Shown: positions 33,256 to 43,712, numbered from the stretch's first letter. The stretch: DNA of 64,000 nt from Metabacillus litoralis (GCF_003667825.1 NZ_CP033043.1:4472501-4536500); one strand, 5' to 3'. Program-made: numbers and translations. Notes: generated from the letters alone by a model not told the origin.

Positions 33256-34686
33256 ATGGAATATGAAACGGTCATAGGACTTGAAGTTCACGTTGAGTTA
33301 AAAACAGATTCTAAAATCTTTTCAAGTGCACCTAACCACTTTGGTGCAGAACCAAATACAAACACAACAGTTGTCGAGCTAGGATACCCTGGTGTTTTAC
33401 CTGTTTTAAATAAAAAAGTAGTTGATTTCGCAATGAAGGCTTGTATGGCTTTAAATTGTGAGGTTGCGACTGAAACAAAATTTGATCGTAAAAACTACTT
33501 TTATCCAGATAACCCAAAAGCTTATCAAATCTCTCAATTTGATAAACCGATCGGTGAAAACGGCTGGATTGATATTGAAGTAAACGGTGAAACGAAGCGT
33601 ATCGGGATTACTCGTATCCATATGGAAGAAGATGCGGGTAAATTGATTCATTCAAATGATGGTTACTCTTTAGTTGATTTGAACCGTCAAGGCACACCTC
33701 TAATTGAGATCGTATCTGAGCCAGATATCCGTACACCAGAGGAAGCATATGCTTATTTAGAAAAGCTCAAAGCAATCATCCAGTATACTGAGGTTTCTGA
33801 TTGTAAAATGGAGGAAGGCTCACTTCGTTGTGATGCAAACATTTCCTTGCGTCCTGTTGGTCAAGAAGAATTCGGAACAAAAACGGAGCTTAAGAACCTA
33901 AACTCCTTTGCGTTCGTTCAAAAAGGATTAGAATATGAAGAAAAGCGTCAAGAGAAGGTCCTTCGTTCAGGTGGTGTGATTGAACAAGAAACACGCCGTT
34001 ATGATGAAGCAACAAAGAAAACAATCTTAATGCGTGTAAAAGAAGGTTCTGATGATTACCGTTACTTCCCGGAACCAGATCTTGTTGAGCTCTACATCGA
34101 TGATGAGTGGAAGGAAAGAATTCGTGCTTCCATTCCTGAGCTTCCAGATGCACGTCGTAAACGTTATATTGATGACCTAGGATTGCCTGAATATGATGCT
34201 CAAGTATTAACGATGACAAAAGAAATGTCCGATTTCTTTGAAGCAACATTAGCCGTTGGTGCTGAAGCAAAACAAGCTTCAAACTGGGTAATGGGTGAAG
34301 TATCTGCTTATCTAAATGCTGAAGGAAAAGAGCTAAACGATGTAGCTCTTACACCAGAAGGTTTAGCTGGGATGATTAAACTCATTGAAAATGGAACCAT
34401 TTCTTCAAAAATTGCGAAACAAGTTTTCAAAGAGCTAATCGAAAACGGTGGAGATCCGGAGCAGATTGTAAAAGATAAAGGCTTAGTACAAATTTCTGAT
34501 GATGAAACTCTACGTAAATTTGTAAACGAAGCAATCGATGCCAATCCACAATCTGTTGATGACTTCAAAAACGGTAAACAAAAAGCAATTGGCTTCTTAG
34601 TTGGACAAATTATGAAAGCAACTAAAGGTCAAGCAAACCCACCAATGGTAAACAAACTGTTAATGGAAGAAATTCAAAAAAGATAA
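33256..34686 (+). CDS. gatB: Asp/Glu-tRNA amidotransferase subunit B
   Basis: 476 aa. Carries the kinase-like cradle that activates the mischarged tRNA ([40 protein letters not shown]) and a C-terminal YqeY-like helical tail ([18 protein letters not shown]) that grips the tRNA. AGGGGTG precedes the ATG. Ends at a bidirectional terminator. Confidence 0.98.
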   Translation: MEYETVIGLEVHVELKTDSKIFSSAPNHFGAEPNTNTTVVELGYPGVLPVLNKKVVDFAMKACMALNCEVATETKFDRKNYFYPDNPKAYQISQFDKPIGENGWIDIEVNGETKRIGITRIHMEEDAGKLIHSNDGYSLVDLNRQGTPLIEIVSEPDIRTPEEAYAYLEKLKAIIQYTEVSDCKMEEGSLRCDANISLRPVGQEEFGTKTELKNLNSFAFVQKGLEYEEKRQEKVLRSGGVIEQETRRYDEATKKTILMRVKEGSDDYRYFPEPDLVELYIDDEWKERIRASIPELPDARRKRYIDDLGLPEYDAQVLTMTKEMSDFFEATLAVGAEAKQASNWVMGEVSAYLNAEGKELNDVALTPEGLAGMIKLIENGTISSKIAKQVFKELIENGGDPEQIVKDKGLVQISDDETLRKFVNEAIDANPQSVDDFKNGKQKAIGFLVGQIMKATKGQANPPMVNKLLMEEIQKR

Positions 34687-34692
34687 GAAAGA

Positions 34693-34725
34693 AGAGAGAT
34701 CTACAACAAAGTAGATCTCTCTTTT
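34693..34725. terminator. Bidirectional terminator between gatB and the AAA ATPase gene
   Basis: AGAGAGATCTAC pairs perfectly with GTAGATCTCTCT around AACAAA, then TTT. It overlaps the last base pairs of the convergent ATPase gene. Confidence 0.85.
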
Positions 34726-35485
34726 AATTGGAATCATCATGAAATAAGTGGTGAAGAAGTCTTTCTTTATTCGTGAAAAATTGCTTCATTATTGAATAAT
34801 GGTGTGTGTTTTCAAGTGTTGTCTCATGGATTCCTTCTTCCGTTAATTCAAGAATTTTTGCGGAAGGATAGGCCATAATCAACGGTGAATGAGTAGCAAT
34901 AATAAATTGAGATTGATCTTTGACGAGCTCATCAATTCGTGTGATCATAGATAGCTGACGCAGTGGGGAAAGAGCTGCTTCTGGTTCATCCAATAAATAA
35001 ATGCCTTGTCCGCGAAATCGATTCATAAAGGTAGCGAAAAAGGATTCGCCATGTGATTGCTCGTGAAGGGATACACCACCAAAGGAATCAATAATATGAG
35101 GGCCACGACCTTCTCTATCCATTTCTTCAATACTTGAAGCAACGTTATAAAAGCTTTCAGCACGAAGGAAGAAGCTATCTTTAGGTTTAACAGTCCCTTT
35201 AATTAGCTTAAGGTAGTGATCTAGTTCAGAGTGAGAATCATAGGTAGAAAAGTTAAAGTTAAGCGAACCACCCTCAGCATTAAACCCAATTGCAAGGGCA
35301 ATAGCTTCTAATAGAGTAGATTTACCCATTCCATTTTCTCCAACTAAAAAGGTAACATGAGGATGAAGCTCTAACTCATCAAGAGATTTTACACTAGGAA
35401 GGTTGAATGGATACTTTCTAAATGAAGGAACTTCCTCTCTTTTTAATTGAATCCGGCGTATATATTGATCATTTAATCCATCCAT
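34724..35485 (-). CDS. AAA-type ATPase (SMC/ABC-like, COG3910 type)
   Basis: 253 aa. Walker A GENGMGKST (about residues 49-57), a short insert with SFGGVSLHEQSHGESFF resembling an ABC signature (SHGES), Walker B GIYLLDEPEAALS, and the switch His in IATHSPLIM. This is the compact AAA_21-like ATPase group related to OLD and RecF heads, without coiled coil or nuclease. The cellular role is unknown. It is monocistronic and convergent with gatCAB. Confidence 0.8.
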   Translation of the reverse strand: MDGLNDQYIRRIQLKREEVPSFRKYPFNLPSVKSLDELELHPHVTFLVGENGMGKSTLLEAIALAIGFNAEGGSLNFNFSTYDSHSELDHYLKLIKGTVKPKDSFFLRAESFYNVASSIEEMDREGRGPHIIDSFGGVSLHEQSHGESFFATFMNRFRGQGIYLLDEPEAALSPLRQLSMITRIDELVKDQSQFIIATHSPLIMAYPSAKILELTEEGIHETTLENTHHYSIMKQFFTNKERLLHHLFHDDSN

Positions 35486-35709
35486 AAATTTCCCTTCTTT
35501 CCGGCTTTAATTGCTTTATATTGTAACAAGTTTACAATGATTTAGCATGAAAAACTTTACTTTTTATATAAAACATGGTGATAATGGTAGTTGGGTTATC
35601 ATGTTTCGATAGCATAGAAATGGGAGACAATGATAACAGAACATAATCATAAATGAATTTAACTTATATAAATATCGATACATTTCTTTGAAAATAGGAT
35701 GATGTGTGA

Positions 35710-36621
35710 ATGAAAAGAGCAAGAATTATTTATAACCCTACCTCAGGGAGAGAGCTGTTTAAAAAACATTTGCCAGAGGTGCTACAAAAATTTGAACAAG
35801 CTGGCTATGAAACCTCTTGTCATGCAACAACAGGTGAAGGTGACGCGATACAAGCAGCAAAGGCAGCGACTGAACGTGGCTTTGACTTAATTGTTGCAGC
35901 AGGTGGAGATGGGACAATCAACGAGGTTGTGAATGGGATCGCTGAATTAGATAATCGCCCACAGCTTGCAGTTATTCCGGTAGGAACAACTAATGACTTT
36001 GCAAGAGCAATTGGTATTCCATTAAATAATGTGATTGCAGCAGTAGATGTTATCTTAGAGGGTGCGCCTAAGAAGATTGATATCGGAAAGGTCAATGACC
36101 ATTACTTTATCAATATTGCCGGTGGAGGTCGTCTTACTGAGTTAACATACGAGGTGCCTAGTAAGCTGAAAACAATGGTTGGACAGCTGGCTTATTATTT
36201 AAAAGGAATGGAAATGTTACCATCCATACGCCCTGCTGAGGTAGAAATTGAATATGATGGTAAGCTTTTTCAAGGTGAAATCATGTTATTTCTTGTTTCA
36301 CTAACGAACTCAGTCGGTGGCTTTGAAAAGCTTGCACCTGATTCAAAATTAGATGACGGGATGTTTGACCTTCTTATTTTGAAAAAGGCAAATCTAGCAG
36401 AGTTCATCCGTATTGCAAGCCTAGCTCTAAGAGGCGACCATATAAACGATGAACATATTATCTACACAAAGGCAAATCGAGTAAAAGTAATAAACAAAGA
36501 TAAAATGCAATTGAATTTAGATGGTGAATACGGTGGCATGCTACCGGGCGAATTCGTCAACATGTATCAGCATATTGACGTGATCATGTCAGCTGAAAAA
36601 GTAAGACAAATGGAAGAATAG
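35710..36621 (+). CDS. dgkB: Diacylglycerol kinase DgkB
   Basis: 303 aa; soluble lipid kinase that phosphorylates diacylglycerol released during lipoteichoic acid synthesis, returning it to phospholipid synthesis. IYNPTSG at the N-terminus and AAGGDGTINEVVNG (about residues 65-78) are the kinase signature; PVGTTNDFAR and the late LNLDGEYGG fit. The position between gatB and rlmCD equals that of B. subtilis yerQ/dgkB. Confidence 0.96.
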   Translation: MKRARIIYNPTSGRELFKKHLPEVLQKFEQAGYETSCHATTGEGDAIQAAKAATERGFDLIVAAGGDGTINEVVNGIAELDNRPQLAVIPVGTTNDFARAIGIPLNNVIAAVDVILEGAPKKIDIGKVNDHYFINIAGGGRLTELTYEVPSKLKTMVGQLAYYLKGMEMLPSIRPAEVEIEYDGKLFQGEIMLFLVSLTNSVGGFEKLAPDSKLDDGMFDLLILKKANLAEFIRIASLALRGDHINDEHIIYTKANRVKVINKDKMQLNLDGEYGGMLPGEFVNMYQHIDVIMSAEKVRQMEE

Positions 36622-36622
36622 A

Positions 36623-36656
36623 AACTTGGCAGAACATAATAGCCAAGTTTTTTTTA
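36623..36656 (+). terminator. Terminator after dgkB
   Basis: AACTTGGC pairs with GCCAAGTT, followed by eight T. Confidence 0.85.
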
Positions 36657-36711
36657 TTGAAATTGTTATGGTAAAATGAATGAAATAATTTGTACGAAAA
36701 GGAAGAACAAC

Positions 36712-38109
36712 ATGGCGAAAATTCAAGCACCTGTTATGAAAAATGAATATTACGATGTGACCTTTGAGGACTTAACGCATGAAGGTGCGGGTGTCGCAAA
36801 GGTAGAAGGCTTTCCGATCTTTGTTGAAAATGCACTGCCGGATGAACGAGCAAAAATAAAGGTAATCAAAGTAAACAAAGGCTTCGCGTTCGGACGACTA
36901 ATTGAGCTCCATGAACAAAGTAAAAACCGAATTGATGCACCTTGCCCAATCTATTCTCAATGCGGAGGCTGCCAGCTACAGCATCTTAGCTATGAAGGAC
37001 AGCTTGATTTTAAACGAAAACAAGTGGAGCAGGTCCTTGCTAGAATAGGCAAACTAGATTTAAACCAAGTAACTGTACATCCGACTTTAGGAATGGAGAA
37101 TCCTTGGAATTACCGAAACAAAGCTCAGGTTCCAGTAGGTGAACGTGAGGGCGGTCTAGTAGCTGGCTTTTATCAAAAAAGAAGCCATGACATCATTGAT
37201 ATGGAAAGATGTCTCATTCAGCAAGCTGAGAACGATGACGTTGTTCAAGCGGTGAAAACCATTTGTGAAAAACATGGCATTCGTGCTTATAACGAAGAAA
37301 AGCATAAAGGCTGGCTTCGTCATATTATGGTTCGGTATGGACTTGTGACAAAGGAAATCATGGTTGTATTTGTAACAAGAACGGCTGACTTTCCACATAA
37401 AAATGAGGTTATCACTGAAATAACAAATCAACTACCGCAAGTGAAGTCAGTTGTGCAAAATATTAATAACAAAAAAACAAATGTTATCTTTGGCGATGAA
37501 ACAAATGTGCTTTGGGGAGAAGAGTATATTTACGACAAAATTGGCGACGTAAAATTTGCCATATCTGCACGCTCTTTTTATCAAGTAAACCCAGAGCAAA
37601 CAAAGGTGCTATATGAAAAAGCATTAGAATACGCTGAATTAACAGGTGAAGAATCTGTAATCGATGCTTACTGCGGAATTGGGACGATTTCTTTGTTTCT
37701 TGCCCAAAAAGCCAAGAGAGTTTTTGGTGTGGAAATAGTTCCAGAAGCAATAGAAGATGCTAAGCGAAATGCAGAGCTAAACGGCATTTCTAATGCAGAG
37801 TTTGCAGTTGGTGAAGCAGAAGTTGTTATTCCTGAATGGTACAAGCAAGGCAATCAGGCAAACGTGATTGTCGTGGATCCTCCGCGTAAGGGCTGTGATG
37901 AAGCATTGTTGAAAACAATCTTGGATATGAAACCAAAGAAGGTTGTTTATGTTTCATGTAATCCTGGAACGCTTGCGAGGGATTTGCAGGTGTTGGAGTT
38001 AGGTGGATATAAGACGGTTGAAGTGCAGCCGGTGGATATGTTTCCGCATACGACGCATGTTGAGGTAGTATCGCAGATGATTTTAAAAGAAGAAGCAGGT
38101 TCCCGGTAA
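36712..38109 (+). CDS. rlmCD: 23S rRNA m5U methyltransferase RlmCD
   Basis: 465 aa, RumA/TrmA family. In B. subtilis this enzyme methylates U747 and U1939 of 23S rRNA. An N-terminal TRAM domain is followed by the iron-sulphur cysteines [14 protein letters not shown] (about residues 82-95), SAM-binding [14 protein letters not shown], and the catalytic region [11 protein letters not shown]. The start ATG 36712 (MAKIQAPV) follows AAAAGGAAG; an upstream in-frame ATG at 36676 lacks such a site. Its stop lies within the terminator stem. Confidence 0.95.
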   Translation: MAKIQAPVMKNEYYDVTFEDLTHEGAGVAKVEGFPIFVENALPDERAKIKVIKVNKGFAFGRLIELHEQSKNRIDAPCPIYSQCGGCQLQHLSYEGQLDFKRKQVEQVLARIGKLDLNQVTVHPTLGMENPWNYRNKAQVPVGEREGGLVAGFYQKRSHDIIDMERCLIQQAENDDVVQAVKTICEKHGIRAYNEEKHKGWLRHIMVRYGLVTKEIMVVFVTRTADFPHKNEVITEITNQLPQVKSVVQNINNKKTNVIFGDETNVLWGEEYIYDKIGDVKFAISARSFYQVNPEQTKVLYEKALEYAELTGEESVIDAYCGIGTISLFLAQKAKRVFGVEIVPEAIEDAKRNAELNGISNAEFAVGEAEVVIPEWYKQGNQANVIVVDPPRKGCDEALLKTILDMKPKKVVYVSCNPGTLARDLQVLELGGYKTVEVQPVDMFPHTTHVEVVSQMILKEEAGSR

Positions 38110-38126
38110 GGGAAAAACCTGCTTCT
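38091..38126 (+). terminator. Terminator overlapping the end of rlmCD
   Basis: AGAAGCAGGT (38091-38100) pairs with ACCTGCTTCT (38117-38126), with an inner TCCC/GGGA pairing. Followed by only a moderate T tract. Confidence 0.7.
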
Positions 38127-38238
38127 ATTCTCAAATGTTGGGGCGGCAAATCAGTAATGAATCACCGGAGTGCAGTCTTCTTTTAAATCAATTCGATTGA
38201 TTAGGTATGTAAAATTTCCGATGTTGCCAGACCCCTAG

Positions 38239-39297
38239 TTAATAAAACTTCTTATTCTCAAAATTGGATTTAAGCTGGTAACATAACTCAGTCCTGTTTC
38301 GTACCCCTAATTTAGTATAAATATTTTGGAGATGACGTTTTACAGTATTTGTACTAATGAACAATGTTTCTGCTATCTTATAATTGGTGTAACCTTTCAT
38401 AAGTAAATCTGAAATCTCTACCTCTCTTAATGTTAATAGTCCTAACATTTTGGATTTTTTCTCCAAGGACTGTTCGGACGGAATGAGGAAAATAACAAAT
38501 TGCTTACTGCGCTCCATCCGGTAAATTTTAATAAAGATATTAGGTAGTTTCGGAAGCTCCGCAGTGAAGTTGTCTGTCAAATCTGGAACATAATCAAGAG
38601 TATGCTGGACAAACTCTTGAATAGTATACTTATGGCTACTATTATAATCATTACAAATATCCTCTGCTTGCTTATTGTAGTAACAAATATGATTGAAATC
38701 ATCCATAATGATTATTCCAAGACGAAGGAGATTTGCATATTCTTTAATTGCGTGAAAATGAAGCTCACTCTCTTCAAGTCTATTAGAAGTTGCAAATAGT
38801 TTCGATATATATTTAGATAAAAATAGCATCCTGGTTTTGTCCAACGTTGTAAATTGTTCTTCCTCGATCGACCTCAGAAAACTAATTATTCCCGTTAGGC
38901 GTTGCCCGTCGTTTAAGCAAATTAAAATGATGTCTTTATTTTTATTCTTTCTAAGAAAATGATAATATTCTGTTTGTTTATATTCTTTATCAGGAAGAAT
39001 ATCACTATAGCATATAACATTGTTCTTAATAAATGAATCTTGATATTTAAGGATTGGATCGCGTAATCTGTATCGCTCTGTATATTCTTTCATTTCTTCA
39101 TTTCCAATATTAAATAAAATTGGATTAGTAGAATTAATTCCTGTTTCAGTTATACGCCAAAAAACACTTTTTTGATAGCCGAAAAGTTGATTGAAGGAAG
39201 TGAGCACTTGTTCTCGAAAGTCTTTTTGTGGGTTCATTATTTCTTCAATAAATTGAAACCTTTTTTCATTTTCAGAAAGTACTTTCCTGCTTAACAT
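38239..39297 (-). CDS. LuxR-family transcriptional regulator with sensory N-terminal region
   Basis: 352 aa. The C-terminal 60 residues form a LuxR/GerE helix-turn-helix: LTLREVEISDLLMKGYTN, then KIAETLFISTNTVKRHLQNIYTKLGV. The first 180 residues look like a GAF-type ligand domain, then a short PAS-like part (about residues 190-280); no receiver domain is present. It is transcribed divergently from the amidase gene across a 235-bp gap, so it is probably the local regulator of the amidase-MFS-DUF3237 genes, answering to a small molecule. This is inference from position. Confidence 0.82.
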   Translation of the reverse strand: MLSRKVLSENEKRFQFIEEIMNPQKDFREQVLTSFNQLFGYQKSVFWRITETGINSTNPILFNIGNEEMKEYTERYRLRDPILKYQDSFIKNNVICYSDILPDKEYKQTEYYHFLRKNKNKDIILICLNDGQRLTGIISFLRSIEEEQFTTLDKTRMLFLSKYISKLFATSNRLEESELHFHAIKEYANLLRLGIIIMDDFNHICYYNKQAEDICNDYNSSHKYTIQEFVQHTLDYVPDLTDNFTAELPKLPNIFIKIYRMERSKQFVIFLIPSEQSLEKKSKMLGLLTLREVEISDLLMKGYTNYKIAETLFISTNTVKRHLQNIYTKLGVRNRTELCYQLKSNFENKKFY

Positions 39298-39465
39298 TCC
39301 TTGGATACATCCCCTTCCATTAATATCATGTAATAAATGTTATCGTTAAAGAGAAGAAAAATCCACACATTTTTCTGAATAATGCAAATATTAAACGAAA
39401 AAGTATTTAAAATATTACCCTTTTGGGTGATATCCTTAATTGTCTAAGTGATGCAATAATTACTT

Positions 39466-39479
39466 TGTAAGCGTTTTCT
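39466..39479 (+). promoter_or_regulatory. Candidate CcpA binding site (cre) and promoter of the amidase gene
   Basis: TGTAAGCGTTTTCT matches the cre consensus TGWAANCGNTNWCA at 13 of 14 positions. It overlaps a possible -35 TTGTAA (39465-39470); a TATAAT lies at 39490-39495 with a long 19-bp spacer. Together they predict glucose repression of the catabolic genes. Confidence 0.6.
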
Positions 39480-39532
39480 ATAAAGTGGTTATAATCCTTA
39501 CCAATTAATTTTACTAAAGGAGTGTACTGTAA

Positions 39533-40996
39533 ATGTATCCAAAAAAAGAAGAAAAACTCAATACTATACCAGCAAAAAATAGACAAGATGCTCTTTGGAG
39601 CTGGTCAGCAAGTGACATGGCTTACGGAATTCGCACCGGATTGTTTTCTTCACGCGAAACAGTTAAAAGCTGTCTGGAACGCATTAATCAAGTCAACCCA
39701 AAAATTAATGCTATTGTCGAAGTCCTTGCTGATGAAGCACTTAGGGAGGCTGATGCCGCTGATCATGCTGTTTTGCGCGGTGAAAAAATCGGACCTCTCC
39801 ATGGTGTGCCAATTGTCAGTAAGATTAATACGGATCATGCGGGCCACGCTACAACAGACGGGGTAGTTGCTTATAAAGGGCATATTGCTTCACAAGACAG
39901 CCCTCCAATAGCTAATTTACGGAAAGCGGGGGGGATTTTTGTTGGCAGAACGAACGTACCCTCATTTAGTTTAAGGTGGTTTTCGAATAATGATTTACAT
40001 GGATGTACGTTAAACCCGTGGGATTCTACAAGAACTCCAGGAGGCTCTAGCGGAGGCTCTAGCTCTGCTGTAGCAAGTGGGATGGTACCTATTGCACATG
40101 GCAATGATATCGCTGGGTCGATCCGTTACCCTGCATATGCATGTGGAGTAACGGGTATAAGACCTACTGTTGGACGCGTCCCTGGCTCAGGTCCTATAAA
40201 CGTGGACTCATCACTGGCTGTTCAGATGATGGGTGTACAAGGACCACTGGCTCGCAAGGTAAAGGATTTAAGAATAGCTCTTGAAGCCATGTCAGCTCCT
40301 GACACTCGTGATCCTATATATGCACAAGTACCTCTGATCGGTGAACCTCTCAAAGGGCCTGTTCGAGTAGGGTTATTACGTGATGTAGGAGTTGCTAAAC
40401 CAGATCCACTCGTAAACCAAGAACTAGATGCAGCAGCATCGTATTTAAAAGATGCCGGTTATATTGTGGAAGAAGTAGAACTTCCATTATTCTATGAAGC
40501 ATATAAACTATGGTTTTTAATTCTCTTAGAGGATTTACGTGGAATTTTACCAATGATTGGAGAATTTGGGGACAAAGCAGCTAATGTGAATTTAGAGTAT
40601 GTCTATAAAGTTTCTGAAGAATTATGGGGTAAACCTAGTCTTGAAAAATACAAACAAGGATATGCTCGTCGAGGTACACTTATTGCCCAGTTGCAGCAGT
40701 TCTTAGAAGAATATCCACTCATTCTTTTCCCTAGTTCAACGGAGCAAGCATTTCTCCAAGATGAAGATATAGAAAGTGTTTCTGCGAGTAAACGCTTATT
40801 AAATGCCCAGTGGCCAATGGTGTCTGTTCCTGTATTAGGATTCCCAGCTATTTCAGTACCTACCTCTGTAACAAGTGGATTACCGAATGGTGTCCAACTT
40901 TTAGGGAGACGTTTTCGTGAAGATACTTTATTTGATGCTGCGGAGATAATAGAAGCACGGTCAAACATGGCAACTCCGATTGACCCTAAATTTTAA
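39533..40996 (+). CDS. Amidase (amidase-signature family)
   Basis: 487 aa. The Ser-cisSer-Lys triad is clear: Lys97 (GVPIVSKIN), Ser172 ([11 protein letters not shown]) and nucleophile Ser196 (NDIAGSIRYP). It differs strongly from GatA in this window and lacks GatB/C partners, so it should hydrolyse a free amide in the cytoplasm rather than act on tRNA. The divergent LuxR regulator, downstream transporter and DUF3237 genes suggest uptake and breakdown of an amide-containing nutrient; the substrate cannot be told. AAAGGAGTG precedes the ATG. Confidence 0.88.
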   Translation: MYPKKEEKLNTIPAKNRQDALWSWSASDMAYGIRTGLFSSRETVKSCLERINQVNPKINAIVEVLADEALREADAADHAVLRGEKIGPLHGVPIVSKINTDHAGHATTDGVVAYKGHIASQDSPPIANLRKAGGIFVGRTNVPSFSLRWFSNNDLHGCTLNPWDSTRTPGGSSGGSSSAVASGMVPIAHGNDIAGSIRYPAYACGVTGIRPTVGRVPGSGPINVDSSLAVQMMGVQGPLARKVKDLRIALEAMSAPDTRDPIYAQVPLIGEPLKGPVRVGLLRDVGVAKPDPLVNQELDAAASYLKDAGYIVEEVELPLFYEAYKLWFLILLEDLRGILPMIGEFGDKAANVNLEYVYKVSEELWGKPSLEKYKQGYARRGTLIAQLQQFLEEYPLILFPSSTEQAFLQDEDIESVSASKRLLNAQWPMVSVPVLGFPAISVPTSVTSGLPNGVQLLGRRFREDTLFDAAEIIEARSNMATPIDPKF

Positions 40997-41053
40997 CAAA
41001 AGCAAATGTGTATTTTTAAAATAAGTTAGCTAGAAAAGAAAGGAAGGTAGAGG

Positions 41054-42309
41054 ATGAAAAATCAACTGTCAAATTCATCACGTCTCTATGAGTATCGACT
41101 AGTCATTCTTATCTTTTTTGCATGGGGTTTCTTATTTTTAGATAGATCAGCATTGTCCTATATAATCCCTGCTATGGTGGGAGATTTGGAATTAACAACT
41201 GGGCAAGTTGGACAAATCAATATGTGGCAAACAATCGGATTTGCTATTTCAGGGCCTATAATTGGTATGATTTCTGACAAAACTGGAAAAAGAAAGCCAT
41301 TATTAATTGCAGCTATCCTGGCAACCGCTGTATTTTCTGCATTATCAGGGCTTGCAAACTCGTATCATTCTCTGTTAATCATACGATTCTTGGTCGGTGT
41401 ATGTGAAGGACCAATTTATCCGTTGGCTATGTTAATGATCGCTTCTGCATCTTCCCCGGGACGCTTTGGACGAAATGCAGGCATCGTCAATGCGGGAGTC
41501 GCTGTTATCGCTGTTGCTCTTGGTCCAATTCTTGTGACTCAGACTATTTCTATGCTTAATTGGCATTGGGCGTTTGTCATCATAAGTATTCCTAGTTTAA
41601 TTTTAGGATTACTAGTATATCTGTTTACTAATGAAATAAGTCCTGACAAAATCCACCAAACTGAGCAAAAGCAAAAAACAAGTTTTACCGACATTTTCAA
41701 ATATAGAAATATGTTCTCTGCATGCTTATTGCAATTTTTGGTATGGGAGGTATTTGGATTTTCTATTCATATGTACCACTATTTTTGACTTCGGTAGGGC
41801 AGATGTCTATTGAAAGAATGGGAATGATAATGTCTGCAATGGGGCTTTTGGGAATCCTTACAACGATTGGTATACCAATGTTTTCAGATTATTTTGGTAG
41901 AAAAAAGACATTGATTATTTTCGCCCTTTTAGGAGTATTAGCTCCACTTGGTTTATACTTTTTCCCGGTCAGTACTTTCGGGATTATCCTCTTAATGTTA
42001 TTCGGTGGAATGTTGGGAACTCTAACGCCTATTTTTTTTAATGTCATTCCTCAAGAAACGGTACCACCACATCTAACTGCAACTTCAGTCGCTATTATTA
42101 TTGGAGTGGGCGAAATCTTTGGTTCCTTTATTGTAGGGGGTTCAGGTGCTTTAGCTGACGTCCATGGTTTCTCTTTCGTCATGATTGTATCCGCGATAGC
42201 GACTTTCCTCGTAGCTATCATAAGTTTTGGACTTATTGAGACTAATCAAAGAGTCAAGAAATCCAGCATATCTACCGTTACCGTTGAAAAAATAGCCGAA
42301 ACAAAATAA
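41054..42309 (+). pseudogene. MFS transporter gene interrupted by a frameshift
   Basis: Two adjoining frames together encode one twelve-helix major facilitator. The first part (from ATG 41054, behind GAAAGGAAGG) contains helices 1-6 with the loop GMISDKTGKRKPLL; the second resumes in the -1 frame with IFGMGGIWIFYSYVPLFLTS and helices 7-12. The break maps to a T5 run at 41735-41739. One extra T would restore LLQFFGMGGIWIF without interruption. It is either a true inactivating deletion in a homopolymer or a sequencing error. The likely cargo is the substrate or product of the neighbouring amidase. Confidence 0.8.
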
Positions 42310-42438
42310 CAAGCACTTGGCAAAGGGTCAGGACTGCCTGTCGGGTAAGGTCCTTATGAACTAAGAGGGCTACGGCTTGTACTCTATTAAAAGCGAGGGT
42401 CTATTTCATAATAGTTAACTAGGAGGAGTTGATTCATC

Positions 42439-42903
42439 TTGTCATCGATTGGATTAGAATTTGTATTTCATGCGTATGTGACGATTAGCAAAGAATTAGA
42501 GATTGGCCCAGTCTCAACCGGTATTCGGAATATAGCACCGATAACAGGAGGAACTTTCGAAGGAAAAAACCTAAAAGGAATAGTTGTTCCAGGTGGAGCT
42601 GACTGGCAGTTAATTAGGGCAGATGGAATAATGGAAGTAGAAGCTAAATATACACTAAAGACAGATGACAACGCACTTATCTACGTAATGAACAACGGGA
42701 TCATAAACTTACAAGAACTTCCACCTACTGGTTATGCTAGAACTTGCCCAAAGTTTGAGGTTTCACATGACAAATACACTTGGCTGTGCAAATCACTGTT
42801 TGTAAGTACGATTACCCCTATGGTAGATGAAGCTACACCTATGACACTAGAAAATAAATCTATGCTAAGTGCCGTGTCTGTTAATTTTTACCGTGTAACG
42901 TAA
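42439..42903 (+). CDS. DUF3237 domain protein
   Basis: 154 aa, TTG start behind AGGAGGAG. The sequence GTFEGKNLKGIVVPGGADWQ, then LIRADGIMEVEAKYTLKTDD and a following VMNNGI, is typical of DUF3237, a small beta-barrel family often found beside catabolic genes for aromatic or lactone compounds. No catalytic activity is proven for the family as far as I know. It is probably co-regulated with the amidase and transporter genes; a terminator follows 210 bp later. Confidence 0.82.
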   Translation: MSSIGLEFVFHAYVTISKELEIGPVSTGIRNIAPITGGTFEGKNLKGIVVPGGADWQLIRADGIMEVEAKYTLKTDDNALIYVMNNGIINLQELPPTGYARTCPKFEVSHDKYTWLCKSLFVSTITPMVDEATPMTLENKSMLSAVSVNFYRVT

Positions 42904-43111
42904 AATGAGATATTTAACGGCGATGATACATCCATGTATTCAAGAAGGGTTGTAAATTAGTAGATCTTCAATTAGACAGTAATGTTTTAATAGTTTAATG
43001 TAACACTGTTTGCTTTGAAATGTAACATCTCTTTAGTTACCTCGGTTTGATTAGCAAAACAGCTTAAAGTGGATACGCACAATTCAATATCTTCTTGAAT
43101 GTTCTCTTTAT

Positions 43112-43140
43112 GGAGTGTAGCTTGATGCTCACTCCTTTTT
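43112..43140 (+). terminator. Terminator of the amidase module
   Basis: GGAGTGTAGC pairs with GCTCACTCC with one bulge around TTGAT, then TTTTT. The rest of the 42904-43310 stretch shows no gene. Confidence 0.75.
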
Positions 43141-43309
43141 ACTTTTAATGCATAATCATTTCAGAAGATTCATCTACAGCATCTATACCATAACCCGGAA
43201 GGTGTCCCAAAATCTATACTTATGACACCTTCGTTTATTTATCGGAATATTCAGTATTATTATTTCCGTATACCAATTATGAGAAAAGTATGATATATTA
43301 CTTAGGGCT

Positions 43310-43405
43310 ATATATCTAATTTAATATAGGCAAACTATTTGAAAAAATAGGACGCAAAACTATAGGGACTAAATACTAGACATAAGTATAAGTCAGCCAG
43401 TTGCA
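43310..43405 (+). promoter_or_regulatory. Cyclic di-GMP-I (GEMM) riboswitch aptamer
   Basis: The GEMM consensus is present in order: GGCAAAC, a hairpin CTATTT-GAAA-AAATAG closing a GNRA tetraloop, GACGCAAA, a tetraloop-receptor-like segment, a second stem (GACT with AGTC and ATACT with AGTAT) and CAGCCAGTTGC. A terminator hairpin follows at 43445-43474, and the next gene encodes a chemoreceptor. Boundaries are approximate. Whether ligand binding turns expression on or off cannot be read without folding. Confidence 0.9.
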
Positions 43406-43444
43406 TTTCATTCAATTACTACGGGGATTGTGTGATTCTTTTGG

Positions 43445-43474
43445 GCTACTTCTTATTGAAGTAGCTTTTTATTT
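43445..43474 (+). terminator. Expression-platform terminator of the c-di-GMP riboswitch
   Basis: GCTACTTC (43445-43452) pairs perfectly with GAAGTAGC (43458-43465) around TTATT, followed by TTTTTATTTTT. It is 40 nt after the aptamer. Confidence 0.88.
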
Positions 43475-43616
43475 TTAGGCTATTTTATAGCTTTATGTTG
43501 ATTTTTCTACTTTGTTGATTGAAGTGAATGGTATTAGACTCCCTGACTGTCAGCAAAAACGATTTCCTTCAGTGAAAGCACCAACCAAGTTTAACAAAGA
43601 TTATTTTTAAAAGAGT

Positions 43617-43643
43617 TAAGCAATTTGATGATATAGCCGATAG
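43617..43643 (+). promoter_or_regulatory. Candidate sigma-D (motility) promoter of the chemoreceptor gene
   Basis: TAAG (43617-43620), exactly 15 bp, then GCCGATAG (43636-43643). The sigma-D consensus is TAAA-N15-GCCGATAT, so there are two mismatches and perfect spacing. It lies between the riboswitch terminator and the chemoreceptor gene, providing a start that bypasses the riboswitch. Confidence 0.68.
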
Positions 43644-43712
43644 AATACTTGTAGCAATTTTTTGTTATTTCGCAATAGAATTTGATTAATAAGTTAAGGG
43701 AAGTGTACAACA

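Noticed and set aside
41730..41745. Programmed -1 ribosomal frameshift in the MFS gene
   Set aside because: CAA TTT TTG does not form a standard X XXY YYZ slippery site and no strong stimulatory structure is evident, so mutation or sequencing error is more likely.
41722..42309. Independent second MFS half-transporter gene
   Set aside because: It begins inside the first frame without its own ribosome binding site and completes helices 7-12; a single frameshift explains it better.
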